DNA of 64,000 nucleotides from Tetragonia tetragonoides (GCA_038025085.1 CM076145.1:11567000-11630999), one strand, 5' to 3'. Positions 21,286 to 36,065 are shown, counted from the stretch's first letter. Numbers and translations are program-made. The notes: generated by a model from the letters alone, not told the origin.

Positions 21286-24200
21286 GAATGTATTCACAAT
21301 CAAATGAATGCAAATAAAGCATTTGTTTGCTTTCTCTGAATATACAACAGAAAAGAACCCAATCTCTTTCACCCTAGTCGTAAGAGCTGTTAAAACGCGT
21401 AAATACATTCAAAAGCTTGAGTTGAAGCTTGTTTGTACTTGTAAACATCCTTGGTGTAGTTTCTCACTCCAATGAATGCAAACAAAGCTTTTGAGTGCTT
21501 TCTCTGAAAATACAACAAAAAAGAACTCAATCTCTTTCACCCTAGTCGTATGAGGTTTTAAAACGCGTATATGCATGCAAAAGTTTAACTTGAAGCTTGT
21601 TGGTACTTGTAAACATCTTTGGTGTAGTTTCTAACTCAAATGAATGAAAAGAAAATATTCGGGTGCGTTCTCTTAATATACAACACAAAAGAACTCAATC
21701 TCTTTCACCCTTGTCGTATGAGCTTTTAAAACGCGTAAATGAATTCAAAAGCTTGAGTTGAAGCTTGTTTGTACTTGTAAACATCCTTGGTGTTCAAGCT
21801 TGTGTTCAAGCTTGTTTGTAGTTGTAAACATCCTTGGGGTAGTTTCACACTCATATGAATGCAAACAAAGCATTTGGGTGCATTCTCTTAAGCTTGAGTT
21901 GAAGCTTGTTTGTACTTGTAAACATCTTTGGTGTAGTTTCTCACTCAAATGAATGCAAAGAAAACATTTGGGTGCGTTCTCTTAATATACAACACAAAAG
22001 ACCTCAATCTTTTTCACCCTAGTCATATGAGCCTTTAAAACGCGTAAATGAATTCAAAAGCTTGCGTTGAAGCTTGTTTGTACTTGTAAACATCCTTGGT
22101 GTAGTTTCTCACTCAAATAAATGAAAACAAAGCATTTGTGTGATTTCTCTTAATATACAACACAAAAGAACTCAATCTCTTTCACCCTAGTTGTAAGAGC
22201 TGTTAAAATGCGTAAATGCATTCAAAAGTTGGAGTTAAAGCTTGTTTGTGCTTGTAAACATCCTTGGTGTAGTTTCTCACTCAAATGAATGCAAACAAAG
22301 CATTTGGGTGCTTTGTCTTAAAATACAACACAAAAGAACTCAATCTCTTTCACCCTAGTCGTAAGAGCTGTTAAAATGCGTAAATGCATTCAAAAGGTGG
22401 AGTTAAAGCTTGTTTGTACTTGTAAACATCCTTGGTGTAGTTTCTCACTCAAATGAATGCAAACAAAACATTTGGGTGCGTTCTCTTAATATACAACACA
22501 AAAGACCTCAATCTTTTTCACCCTAGTCATATGAGCTTTTAAAAAGCGTAAATGCATTCAAAAGCTTGAGTTGAAGCTTGTTGTAAACATTCTTGTGTAG
22601 TTTCTTACTCAAATGAATGCAAACAAAGCATTTGTGTGATTTCTCTTAATATACAACACAAAAGAACTCAATCTCTTTCACCCTAGTTGTAAGAGCTGTT
22701 AAAATACGTAAATGCATTCAAAAGGTTGAGTTAAAGCTTGTTTGTACTTGTAAATATCCTTGGTGTAGTTTCTCCCTCAAATGAATGCAAACAAAGCATT
22801 TGGGTGCTTTCTCTTAATGTACAACACAAAAGAACTCAAATCTCTTTCACCCTAGTTGTAAGAGCTGTTAAAATGCGTAAATGCATTCAAAAGTTGGAGT
22901 TAAAGCTTGTTTGTGCTTGTAAACATCCTTGGTGTAGTTTCTCACTCAAATGAATGCAAACAAAGCATTTGGGTGCTTTGTCTTAAAATACAACACAAAA
23001 GAACTCAATCTCTTTCACCCCAGATGTAAGGGCTGTTAAAACGCGTAAATGCATTCAAAAGGTGGAGTTAAAGCTTGTTTGTACTTGTAAACATCGTTGG
23101 TGTAGTTTCTCACTCAAATGAATGCAAACAAAGCATTTGGGTGCTTTCTCTTAAGATACAACACAAAAGACCTCAATCTCATTCACCCTAATCGTAAGAG
23201 CTGTTAAAACGCGTAAATACAATCAAAAGCTTGAGTTGAAGCTTGTTTGTACTTGTAAACATCCTTGGTGTAGTTTCTCACTCAAATAAATGCAAACAAA
23301 GCATTTGTGTGATTTCTCTTAATATACAACACAAAAGAACTCAATCACTTTCACCCTAGTTGTAAGAGCTGTAAAAATGCGTAAATGCATTCAAAAGTTG
23401 GAGTTAAAGCTTGTTTGTGCTTGTAAACATCCTTGGTGTAGTTTCTCACTCAAATGAATGCAAACAAAGCATTTGGGTGCTTTCTCTTAATATAAAACAG
23501 AAAAGAACTCAATCTTTTTCACCCTAGTCATATGAGCTTCTAAAACTCGTAAATGCATTCAAAAGCTTGAGTTGAAGCTTGTTTGTACTTGTAAACATCT
23601 TTGGTGTAGTTTCTCACTCAAATGAATGCAAAGAAAACATTTGGGTGCGTTCTCTTAATACACAACACAAAAGAACTCAATCTCTTTCACCCTTGTCGTA
23701 TGAGCTTTTAAAACGCTTAAATGCATTCAAAAGCTTGAGTTGAAGCTTGTTTGTACTTGTAAACATTCTTGGTGTAGTTTCTCACTCCACCAAGAATGTT
23801 TAAAACGCGTATATGCATTCAAAAGGTGGAGTTAAAGCTTGTTTGTACTTGTAAACATATTTGGTGTAGTTTCTCACTTAAATGAATGTAAACAAACCAT
23901 TTGGGTGATTTCTCTTAATATACAACACAAAAAAAGTCAATCTCTTTCACCCTAGTTGTAAGAGCTGTTAAAATGCGTAAATGCATTCAAAAGGTGGAGT
24001 TAAAGCTTGTTTGTGCTTGTAAACATCCTTGGTGTAGTTTCTCACTCAAATGAATGCAAACAAAGCATTTGGGTGCTTTCTCTTAATATACAACACAAAA
24101 GACCTCAATCTCATTCACCCTAGTCATATGAGCTTTTAAAACGCGTAAATGCATTCAAAAGCTTGAGTTGAAGCTTGTTTGTACTTGTAAACATTCTTGG

Positions 24201-27200
24201 TGTAGTTTTGTCACTCAAATGAATGCAAACAAAGCATTTGTGAGATTTCTCTTAATATACAACACAAAAGAACTCAATATCTTTCACCCTAGTTGTAAGA
24301 GCTGTTAAAATGCGTAAATGCATTCAAAAGGTTGAGTTAAAGCTTGTTTGTACTTGTAAACATCCTTGGTGTAGTTTTTCCTCAAATGAATGCAAACAAA
24401 GCATTTGGGTGCTTTCTCTTAATATACAACACAAAAGAACTCAAATCTCTTTCACCGTACTACTCGTATTTTGAATGTATTCACAATCAAATGAATGCAA
24501 ATAAAGCATTTGTGTGCTTTTTCTTAATATACAACACAAAAGAACTCAATCTCTTTCACCCTAGATGTAAGAGCTTTTAAAACGCGTAAATGCATTCAAA
24601 AGGTGGAGTTAAAGCTTGTTTGTACTTGTAAACATCCTTGGTGTAGTTTCTCACTCAAATGAATGCAAACAAAGCATTTGGGTGCTTTCTCTTAATATAC
24701 AACACAAAAGAACTCAATCTCTTTCACCCTAGTCGTAAGAGCTGTTAAAACGCGTAAATGCATTCAAAAGGTGGAGTTAAAGCTTGTTTGTACTTGTAAA
24801 CATCCTTGGTGTAGTTTCTCACTCAAATGAATGCAAACAAAACATTTGGGTGCGTTCTCTTAATATACAACACAAAAGACCTCAATCTTTTTCACCCTAG
24901 TCATATGAGCTTTTAAAAAGCGTAAATGCATTCAAAAGCTTGAGTTGAAGCTTGTTGTAAACATTCTTGTGTAGTTTCTTACTCAAATGAATGCAAACAA
25001 AGCATTTGTGTGATTTCTCTTAATATACAACACAAAAGAACTCAATCACTTTCACCCTAGTTGTAAGAGCTGTAAAAATGCGTAAATGCATTCAAAAGTT
25101 GGAGTTAAAGCTTGTTTGTGCTTGTAAACATCCTTGGTGTAGTTTCTCACTCAAATGAATGCAAACAAAGCATTTGGGTGCTTTCTCTTAATATAAAACA
25201 GAAAAGAACTCAATCTTTTTCACCCTAGTCATATGAGCTTCTAAAACGCGTAAATGCATTCAAAAGCTTGAGTTGAAGCTTGTTTGTACTTGTAAACATC
25301 TTTGGTGTAGTTTCTCACTCAAATGAATGCAAAGAAAACATTTGGGTGCAATCTCTTAATATACAACACAAAAGAACTCAATCTCTTTCACCCTTGTCGT
25401 ATGAGGTTTTAAAACGCTTAAATGCATTCAAAAGCTTGAGTTGAAGCTTGTTTGTACTTGTAAACATTCTTGGTGTAGTTTCTCACTCCACCAAGAATGT
25501 TTAAAACGCGTATATGCATTCAAAAGGTGGAGTTAAAGCTTGTTTGTACTTGTAAACATATTTGGTGTAGTTTCTCACTGAAATGAATGTAAACAAACCA
25601 TTTGGGTGATTTCTCTTAATATACAACACAAAAAAAGTCAATCTCTTTCACCCTAGTTGTAAGAGCTGTTAAAATGCGTAAATGCATTCAAAAGGTGGAG
25701 TTAAAGCTTGTTTGTGCTTGTAAACATCCTTGGTGTAGTTTCTCACTCAAATGAATGCAAACAAAGCATTTGGGTGCTTTCTCTTAATATACAACACAAA
25801 AGACCTCAATCTCGTTCACCCTAGTCATATGAGCTTTTAAAACGCGTAAATGCATTCAAAAGCTTGAGTTGAAGCTTGTTTGTACTTGTAAACATTCTTG
25901 GTGTAGTTTTGTCACTCAAATGAATGCAAACAAAGCATTTGTGAGATTTCTCTTAATATACAACACAAAAGAACTCAATATCTTTCACCCTAGTTGTAAG
26001 AGCTGTTAAAATGCGTAAATGCATTCAAAAGGTTGAGTTAAAGCTTGTTTGTACTTGTAAACATCCTTGGTGTAGTTTTTCCTCAAATGAATGCAAACAA
26101 AGCATTTGGGTGCTTTCTCTTAATGTACAACACAAAAGAACTCAATCTCTTTCACCCTAGATGTAAGAGCTTTTAAAACGCGTAAATGCATTCAAAAGGT
26201 GGAGTTAAAGCTTGTTTGTACTTGTAAACATCCTTGGTGTAGTTTCTCACTCAAATGAATGCAAACAAAGCATTTGGGTGCTTTCTCTTAATATACAACA
26301 CAAAAGAACTCAATCTCTTTCACCCTAGTCGTAAGAGCTGTTAAAACGCGTGAATGCATTCAAAAGGTGGAGTTAAAGCTTGTTTGTACTTGTAAACATC
26401 CTTGGTGTAGTTTCTCACTCAAATGAATGCAAACAAAACATTTGGGTGCGTTCTCTTAATATACAACACAAAAGACCTCAATCTTTTTCACCCTAGTCAT
26501 ATGAGCTTTCAAAAAGCGTAAATGCATTCAAAAGCTTGAGTTGAAGCTTGTTTGTACTTGTAAACATTCTTGTGTAGTTTCTTACTCAAATGAATGCAAA
26601 CAAAGCATTTGTGTGATTTCTCTTAATATACAACACAAAAGAACTCAATCTCTTTCACCCTAGTTGTAAGAGCTGTTAAAATACGTAAATGCATTCAAAA
26701 GGTTGAGTTAAAGCTTGTTTGTACTTGTAAATATCCTTGGTGTAGTTTCTCCCTCAAATGAATGCAAACAAAGCATTTGGGTGCTTTCTCTTAATGTACA
26801 ACACAAAAGAACTCAAATCTCTTTCACCCTAGATGTAAGAGCTGTTAAAACGCGTAAATGCATTCAAAAGGTGGAGTTAAAGCTTGTTTGTACTTGTAAA
26901 CATCCTAGGTACAGTTTCACACTCAAATGTATCCGAACAAAGTATTTGGATGCTTTCTCTTAATGTACAACACAAAAGAACTCAAATCTCTTTCACCCTA
27001 CTCGTATGAGCTTTTAAAACGCGTAAATGCATTCAAAAGCTTGAGTTGAAGCATGTTTGTACATTTAAACATCCTAGGTGTAGTTTCACACTCAAATGAA
27101 TGCAAACAAAACATTTGGGTTCTTTCTCTTAATGAACAACACAAAAGAACTCAATCTCTATCACCCTAGTCGTAAGAGCTATTAAAACGCGTAAATGCAT

Positions 27201-27570
27201 TCAAAAGCTTGAGTTGAAGCTTGATTTGAAGCAAACAAAACATGCTTACTTTGGTGACATTATGGTCAAGGTCACCCAAAAGCTTTGTTTGCATTCATTA
27301 TGCACCCAAACGCGTAAATGCATTCAAAAGCTTGAGTTCAAGCTTGATTGTACTTGTAAACATCAAAGGTGTAGTTTCACACGCAAATGAATGCAAACAA
27401 AGTGTTTGGATGCTTTCTCTTAATATACAACACAAAGAACTCAAATCTCTTTCATCCTATTCGTATGAGCTTTCAAAACGCGTAAATGCATTCAAAAGCT
27501 TGAGTTGAAGCTTGTTTGTACTTGTAAACATCCTAGGTGTAGCTTCACACTCAAATGAATGCAAACAAAT
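21286..27570 (+). repeat. 168-bp satellite array, plus orientation
   Basis: The block is entered through the recurrent inverted junction CAAAATTTTGAATGTATTCA (21277-21296). It contains a ~1.7-kb tandem segmental duplication and, at its right end, the strand switch and ~30-bp non-satellite patch (about 27240-27280) that mirror 9.77 kb. No gene is present. Confidence 0.92.
23290..26600 (+). repeat. ~1.7-kb tandem segmental duplication within the satellite
   Basis: Rare variants recur about 1701 bp apart. TCAATCACTTTCACC is at 23341 and 25042; a junction CTCACTCCACCAAGAATG is near 23783 and 25485; CATTTGTGAGATTTC is near 24235 and 25937. Near 24460-24560 the first copy has about 103 bp more, including CGTACTACTCGTATTTTG, reducing the offset afterwards to about 1598. 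Confidence 0.75.
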
Positions 27571-28310
27571 GAATACGAGTAGGGTGAAAGAGATTTGAGG
27601 TCTTTTGTGTTGTATATCAAGAGAAAGTACCCAAATGCTTTGTTTGCATTCATTTGAGTGAGAAACTACACCAAGGATGTTCACAAGTATAAACAAGCTT
27701 TAACTCCACCTTTTGAATGCATTTACGCGTTTTAACAGCTCTTACATCTAGGGTGAAAGAGATTGAGTTCTTTTGTGTTGTATATTAAGAGAAAGCACCC
27801 AAATACTTTGTTTGCATTCATTTGAGGGAGAAACTACACCAAGGATGTTTACAAGTACAAACAAGCTTCAACTCAAGCTTTTGAAAGCATTTACGCGTTT
27901 TAAAACCTCATACGACTAGGGTGAAAGAGATTGAGGTCTTTTGTGTTGTATATTAACAGAAAGCACCCAAATGCTTTGTTTGCATTCATTTGAGTGAGAA
28001 ACTACACCAAGGATGTTTACAAGTACAAACAAGCTTTAACTCCACCTTTTGAATGCATTTACGCGTTTTAACAGCTCTTACATCTAGGGTGAAAGAGATT
28101 GAGTTCTTTTGTGTTGTATATTAAGAGAAAGCACCCAAATGCTTTGCTTGCATTCATTTGAGTGTGAAACTACCCCAAGGATGTTTACAATTACAAACAA
28201 GCTTGAACTCAAGCTTTTGAATGCATATAAGCGTTTTAAAAGCTCATACGACAAGGGTGAAAGAGATTGAGTTCTTTTGTGTTGTATATTAAGAGAAGGC
28301 ACCCAAATGC
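26480..28310. repeat. Right arm of the long inverted duplication
   Basis: Reverse complement of about 8890-10565, including the strand switch near 27570, the GGTGACATTATGGTCAAGG patch and the CCTAGG-type variant monomers. It has one additional 168-bp monomer near 28000-28170 compared with the left arm. Confidence 0.8.
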
Positions 28311-31300
28311 TTTGTTTGCATTCATTTGAGTGAGAAATTACACCAAGGATGTTTACAAGTACAAACAAGCTTTAACTCCACCTTTTGAATGCATTTACGC
28401 GTTTTAAAAGCTCATATGACTAGGTTGAAAGAGATTGAGTTCTTTTGTGTTGTACATTAAGAGAAAGCACCCAAATGCTTTGTTTGCGTTCATATGAGGG
28501 AAAAACTACACCAAGGATGTTTACAAGTACAAACAAGCTTTAACTCAACCTGTTGAATGCATTTACGCATTTTAACAGCTCTTACAACTAGGGTGAAAGA
28601 TATTGAGTTCTTTTGTGTTGTATATTAAGAGAAAGCACCCAAATGCTTTGTTTGCATTCATTTGAGTGAGAAACTACACCAAGGATGTTTACAAGTACAA
28701 ACAAGCTTCAAATCAAGCTTTTGAATGCATTTACGCGTTTTGAAAGCTCATACGAGTAGGGTGAAAGAGATTTGAGTTCTTTTGTGTTGTATATTAAGAG
28801 AATGCATCCAAATGCTTTGTTTGCATTCATTTGAGTGAGAAACTACAGCAAGGATATTTACAAGTACAAACAAGCTCTAACTCAACCTTTTGAATGCATT
28901 TACGTATTTTAACAGCTCTTACAACTATGGTTAAAGAGATTGAGTTCTTTTGTGTTGTATATTAAGAGAAATCACACAAATGCTTTGTTTGCATTCATTT
29001 GAGTGAGAAACTACACCAAGAATGTTTACAAGTACAAACAAGCTTCAACTCAAGCTTTTGAATGCATTTACGCGTTTTAAAAGCTCATATGACTAGGGTG
29101 AAAAAGATTGAGTTCTTTTGTGTTGTATATTAAGTGAAAGCACCCAAATGCTTTGTTTGCATTCATTTGAGTGAGAAACTTAACCAAGGATGTTTACAAG
29201 TACAAACAAGCTTCAACTCAAGCTTTTGAATGTATTTACGCGTTTTAACAGCTCTTACGATTAGGGTGAATGAGATTGAGGTCTTTTGTGTTGTATCGTA
29301 AGAGAAAGCACCCAAATGCTTTGTTTGCATTCATTTGAGTGAGAAACTACACCAAGAATGTTTACAAGTACAAACAAGCTTTAACTCCACCTTTTGAATG
29401 CATTTACGCGTTTTAACAGCTCTTACATTTAGGGTGAAAGAGATTGAGTTCTTTTGTGTTGTATATTAAGAGAAAGCACCCAAATGCTTTGTTTGCATTC
29501 ATTTGAGTGTGAAACTACCCCAAGGATGTTTACAATTACAAACAAGCTTGAACTCAAGCTTTTGAATGCATATAAGCGTTTTAAAAGCTCATACGACAAG
29601 GGTGAAAGAGATTGAGTTCTTTTGTGTTGTATTTTAAGAGAAAGCACCCAAATGCTTTGTTTGCAATCATTTGAGTGAGAAACTTAACCAAGAATGTTTA
29701 CAAGTACAAACAAGCTTCAACTCAAGCTTTTGCAAGCATTTACGCGTTTTAAAACCTCATATGACTAGGGTGAAACAGATTGAGTTCTTTTCTGTTTTAT
29801 ATTAAGAGAAAGCAACCAAATTTTTTTTTTGCATTTATTTGAGTGTGAAACTACACGAAGGATGTTTTTACAAACAAGCTTCAACTCAAAATTTTGAATG
29901 TATTTACGCGTTTTAACAGCTCTTACGACTAGGGTGAAAGAGTTGAGGTCTTTGTGTTGTATATTAAGAGAAAAAAACCAAATGCTTTCTTTGCATTAAT
30001 TTGAGTGAGAAACTACACCAAGGATGTTTACAAGTTCAAACAAGTTTCAACTCAAGCTTTTGATTGCATTTACGCGTTTTAACAGTTCTTACGACTAGGC
30101 GAAAAGAGATTGAGTTCTTTTGTCTTGTATATTAAGAAAAAGCTCGCAAATGCGTTGTTTAAATTCATTTGAGTGTGAAACTACACCAAGGATGTGTACA
30201 GCTACAAACAGGCTTCAACTCAAGCTTTTGAATGCATTTACGCGTTTTAAAAGCTCAGACGAAAAGGGTGAAAGAGATTGAGTTCTTTTGTGTTGTATAT
30301 TAAAAGAAAGCACCCAAATGCTTTGTTTGCATTCATTTGAGTGAGAAACTACACCAAGGATGTTTACAAGTACAAACAAGCTTTAAATCCACCTTTGGAA
30401 TGCATTTACGCGTTTTAACAGCTCTTACATCTAAAGTGAAAGAGATTGAGTTCTTTTGTTTTGTACATTAAGAGAAAGAACCCAAATGCTTTGTTTGCAT
30501 TCATATGAGGGAGAAACTACACCAAGGATGTTCACAAGTACAAACAAGCTTTAACTCAACCTTTTGAATGCATTTACGCATTTTAACAGCTCTTACAACT
30601 AGGGTGAAAGATATTGAGTTCTTTTGTATTGTATATTAAGTGAAAGCACCCAAATGCTTTGTTTGCATTCATTTGAGTGAGAAACATAACCAAGGATGTT
30701 TACAAGTACAAACAAGCTTCAACTCAAGCTTTTGAATGTATTTACGCGTTTTAACAGCTCTTACGATTAGGGTGAATGAGATTGAGGTCTTTTGTGTTGT
30801 ATCGTAAGAGAAAGCACCCAAATGCTTTGTTTGCATTCATTTGAGGGAGAAACTACACCAAGGATGTTTACAAGTACAAACAAGCTTTAACTCCACCTTT
30901 TGAATGCATTTACGCGTTTTAACAGCTGTTACATCTAGGGTGAAAGAGATTGAGTTCTTTTGTGTTGTATATTAAGAGAAAGCACCCAAATGCTTTGTTT
31001 GCATTCATTTGAGTGAGAAACTACACCAGGGATATTTACAAGTACAAACAAGCTTTAACTCAACCTTTTGAATGCATTTACGTATTTTAACAGCTCTAAC
31101 AACTAGGGTGAAAGAGATTAAGTTCTTTTGTGTTGTATATTAAGAGAAATCACACAAATGCTTTGTTTGCATTCATTTGAGTGAGAAACTACACCAAGAA
31201 TGTTTACAAGTACAAACAAGCTTCAACTCAAGCTTTTGAATCCATTTACGCGTTTTAAAAGCTCATATGACTAGGGTGAAAAAGATTGAGTTCTTTTGTG

Positions 31301-34212
31301 TTTTATTTTAAGAGAAAGAAACCAAAAGCTTTGTTTGCATTCATTTCAGTGAGAAACTACACCAAGAATGTTGACAAGTACAAACAAGCTTCAACTCAAG
31401 CTTTTGAATGCATCTACGTATTTTAACAGCTCTTACAACTAGGGTGAAAGAGATTAAGTTCTGTTGTGTTGTATATTAAGAGAAATCACACAAATACTTT
31501 GTTTGCATTCATTTGAGTGAGAAACTACACCAAGAATGTTTACAAGTACAAACAAGCTTTAACTCCACCTTTTGAATGCATATACGCGATTTAAAACCAC
31601 ATACGACTAGGGTGAAAGAGATCGAGTTCTTTTGTGTTGTATTTTAAGACAAAGCACCCAAATGCTTTGTTTGCATTAATTTGAGTGAGAAACTACACCA
31701 AGGATATTTACAAGTACAAACAAGCTTTAACTCAACCTTTTGAATGCATTTACGTATTTTAACAGCTCTTACAACTAGGGTGAAAGAGATTAAGTTCTTT
31801 TGTGTTGTATATTAAGAGAAATCACACAAATGCTTTGTTTGCATTCATTTGAGTGAGAAACTACACCAAGAATGTTTACAAGTACAAACAAGCTTCAACT
31901 CAAGCTTTTGAATGCATTTACGCGTTTTAAAAGCTCATATGACTAGGGTGAAAAAGATTGAGTTCTTTTGTGTTGTATTTTAAGAGAAAGCAACCAAAAG
32001 CTTTGTTTGCATTCATTTCAGTGAGAAACTACACCAAGAATGTTTACAAGTACAAACAAGCTTCAACTCAAGCTTTTGAATGCATTTACGCGTTTTAAAA
32101 GCTCATAAGACTAGGGTGAAAAAGATTGAGTTGTTTTGTGTTGTATATTAAGTGAAAGCACCCAAATGCTTTGTTTGCATTCATTTGAGTGAGAAACTTA
32201 ACCAAGGATGTTTACAAGTACAAACAAGCTTCAACTCAAGCTTTTGAATGCATTTACGCGTTTTAAAAGCTCATATGACTAGGGTGAAAAAGATTGAGTT
32301 CTTTTGTGTTGTATTTTAAGAGAAAGCAACCAAAAGCTTTGTTTGCATTCATTTCAGTGAGAAACTATACCAAGAATATTGACAAGTACAAACAAGCTTC
32401 AACTCAAGCTTTTGAATGCATCTACGCGTTTTAAAAGCTCATATGACTAGGGTGAAAGAGATTGAGGTCTTTTGTGTTGTATATTAAGAGAAAGCACCCA
32501 AATGCTTTGTTTGCATTCATTTGAGTGAGAAACTACACCAAGGATGTTTACAAGTACAAACAAGCTTTAACTCCACCTTTTGAATGCATTTACGCGTTTT
32601 AACAGCTCTTACATCTAGGGTGAAAGAGATTGAGTTCTTTTGTGTTGTATATTAAGAGAAAGCACCCAAATGCTTTGTTTGCATTCATTTGAGTGAGAAA
32701 CTACACCAAGGATATTTACAAGTACAAACAAGCTTTAACTCAACCTCTTGAATGTATTTACGTAATTTAACAGCTCTTACAACTAGGGTGAAAGAGATTA
32801 AGTTCTTTTGTGTTGTATATTAAGAGAAATCAGACAAATGCTTTCTTTGCATTCATTTGAGTGAGAAACTACACCAAGAATGTTTACAAGTACAAACAAG
32901 CTTCAACTCAAGCTTTTGAATGCATTTACGCGTTTTAAAAGCTCATATGACTAGGGTGAAAAAGATTGAGTTCTTTTGTGTTGTATTTTAAGAGAAAGCA
33001 ACCAAAAGCTTTGTTTGCATTCATTTCAGTGAGAAACTACACCAAGAAAATTTACTAGTACAAACAAGCTTCAACTCAAGCTTTTGAATGCATTTATGCG
33101 TATTAAAAGCTCATAAGACTAGGGTGAAAAAGATTGAGTTGTTTTGTGTTGTATATTAAGTGAAAGCACCCAAACGCTTTGTTTGCATTTATTTGAGTGA
33201 GAAACTTAACCAAGGATGTTTACAAGTACAAACAAGCTTCAACTCAAGCTTTTGAATGTATTTACGCGTTTTAACAGCTCTTACGATTAGGGTGAATGAG
33301 ATTGAGGTCTTTTGTGTTGTATCTTAAGAGAAAGCACCCAAATGCTTTGTTTGCAATCATTTGAGTGAGAAACTACACCAAGGATGTTTACAAGTACAAA
33401 CAAGCTTTAACTCCACCTTTTGAATGTATTTACGCATTTTAACAGCTCTTACAACTAAGGTGAAAGAGATTGAGTTCTTTTGTATTGTATATTAAGAGAA
33501 ATCACACAAATTCTTTGTTTGCATTCATTTGTGTGAGAAACTACACCAAGAATGTTTACAAGTACAAACAAGCTTCAATTCAAGCTTTTGAAAGCACTTA
33601 CGCGTTTTAAATCCTCATACGACTAGGGTGAAAAAGATTGAGTTCTTTTGTGTTGTATTTCAAGAGAAAGCAACCAAAAGCTTTGTTTGCATTCATTTCA
33701 GTGAGAAACTACACCAAGAATGTTTACAAGTACAAACAAGCTTCAACTCAACCTTTTGAATGCATTTACGCGTTTTAAAAGCTCATATGACTAAGGTGAA
33801 AAAGATTGAGGTCTTTTGTGTTGTATATTAAGAGAACGCACCCAAATGTTTTGTTGCATTCATTTCATTGAGAAACTACACCAAGAATGTTTACAAGTAC
33901 AAACAAACTTCAACTCAAGCTTTTGAATGCATTTACGCGTTTTAAAAGCTCATATGACTAGGGTGAAAGAGATTGAGTTCTTTTCTGTTGTATATTAAGA
34001 GAAAGCACCCAAATGCTTTGTTTACATTAATTTGAGTGTGAAACTACCCCAAGGATGTTTACAACTACAAACAAGCTTGAACTCAAGCTTTTGAATGCAT
34101 TTAAGCGTTTTAAAAGCTCATACGACAAGGGTGAAAGAGATTGAGTTCTTTTGTGTTCTATTTTAAGAGAAAGCACCCAAATGCTTTGTTTGCATTCCAT
34201 TGAGTGAGAAAC
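27571..34212 (-). repeat. 168-bp satellite array, minus orientation
   Basis: The longest single-orientation minus block, about 39 monomers, in a mosaic of the TCACACAAATGC, GCACCCAAATGC and GCAACCAAAAGC variants. Neighbouring monomers often differ while monomers several units apart agree, which points to higher-order structure that I could not resolve by eye. No gene is present. Confidence 0.92.
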
Positions 34213-34547
34213 TTAACCAAGGATGTTTAGAACGCGTAAATGCACCCAAACCCTAGATGTAAGAGCTGTTAAAACGCGTAAATGCATTCAAAAGGTGGAC
34301 TTAAAGCTTGTTTGTACTTGTAAACATCCTTGGTGTAGTTTCTCCCTCAAATGAATGCAAACAAAGCATTTGGGTGCTTTCTCTTAATATACACCACAAA
34401 AGACCTCAATCTCTTTCAGCCTAATCGTAAGAGCTGTTAAAACGCTAAATACATTCAAAAGCTTGAGTTGAAGCTTGTTTGTACTTGTAAAAATCCTTGG
34501 TTAAGTTTCTCACTCAAATGAATGCAAAAAAAGCTTTTGGTTGCTTT
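34213..34547 (+). repeat. Short plus-oriented satellite block
   Basis: About two monomers. The block is entered at a jumbled junction (GGATGTTTAGAACGCGTAAATG) and left at TTGGTTGCTTTGTATGCATTC. Confidence 0.85.
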
Positions 34548-36065
34548 GTATGCATTCATTTGAGTGAGAAACTACACCAAGGATGTTTACAAGTACAAAC
34601 AAGCTTCAACTGAAGCTTTTTATTGCATTTAAGCATTTTAACAGCTCATATGACTAGGGTGAAAGAGATTGAGTTCTTTTGTGTTGTATATTAAGAGAAA
34701 TCTCCCAAATGGTTTGTTTGCATTCATTTGAGTGAGAAACTACACCAAGGGTGTTTACAAGTACAAACAAGTTTCAACTCAAGCTTTTGAATGCATTTAC
34801 GCGTTTTAACAGCTCTTACGACTAGGCGAAAAGAGATTGAGTTCTTTTGTGTTGTATATTAAGAAAAAGCTCGCAAATGCTTTGTTTACATTCATTTGAG
34901 TGTGAAACTACCCCAAGGATGTTTACAACTACAAACAAGCTTGAACTCAAGCTTTTGAATGCATTTAAGTGTTTTAAAAGCTCATACGACAACTGTGAAA
35001 GAGATTGAGTTCTTTTGTGTTGTATATTAAGAGAACGCACCCAAATGCTTTGTTTGCATTCATTTGAGCGAGAAACTTAACCAAGGATGTTTACAAGTAC
35101 AAACAAGCTTCAACTCAAGCTTTTGAATGCATTTACGCGTTTTAAAACCTCATACAACTAGGGTGAAAGAGATTGAGTTCTTTTGAGTTGTATATTAAGA
35201 GAAATCACAAAAATTCTTTGTTTGCATTCATTTGAGTGAGAAACTACACCAAGGATGTTTACAAGTACAAACAAGCTTCAACTCAAGCTTTTGAATGCAT
35301 TTACGCGTTTTAAAAGCTCAGATGACTAGGGTGAAAAAGCTAGAGTTCTTTTCTGTTGTATATTAAGAGAAAGCATCCAAAAGCTTTGTTTGCATTCATT
35401 GGAGTGAGAAACTCAATCTCTTTTGTGTTTACAAGTACAAACAAGCTTCAATTCAAGCTTAAGAGAAAGCACTCAAATGCTTTGTTTGAATTCATATGAG
35501 TGAGAAACTACACCAAGGATGTTTACAAGCACAAACAAGCTTTGACTACACCTTTTGAATGCATTTACGCAATTTAACAGCTCTGACAACTAGGGTGAAA
35601 GAGATTGAGTTCTTTTGTGTTGTATATTAAGAGAAAGCACCCAAATGCTTTGTTTGCATTCATTTGAGAGAGAAACTTAACCATGGATGTTTACAAGTAC
35701 AAACAAGCTTCAACTCAAGCTTTTAAATGTATTTTCGCGTTTTAACAGCTCTTGCAATTAGGGTGAAAGAGATTGAGGTCTTTTGTGTTGTATATTAAGA
35801 GAAAGCACCCAAATGCTTTGTTTGCATTCATTTGAGTGAGAAACTACACCAAGGATGTTTCCAAGTACAAACAAGCTTTAACTCCACCTTTTGAATGCAT
35901 TTACGCGTTTTAAAAGCTCATATGACTAGGGTGAAAGAGATTGAGTTCTTTTGTGTTGTATATTAAGAGAAAGCACCCAGATGCTTTGTTTGCATTCATT
36001 TGAGTGAGAAACTACACCAAGAATGTTTACAAGTACAAACAAGCTTCAACTCAAGCTTTTGAATG
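34548..36065 (-). repeat. 168-bp satellite array, minus orientation
   Basis: Minus monomers, including a minus-strand copy of the truncated landmark monomer (CTCAATCTCTTTTGTGTTTAC near 35411). No gene is present. Confidence 0.9.
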
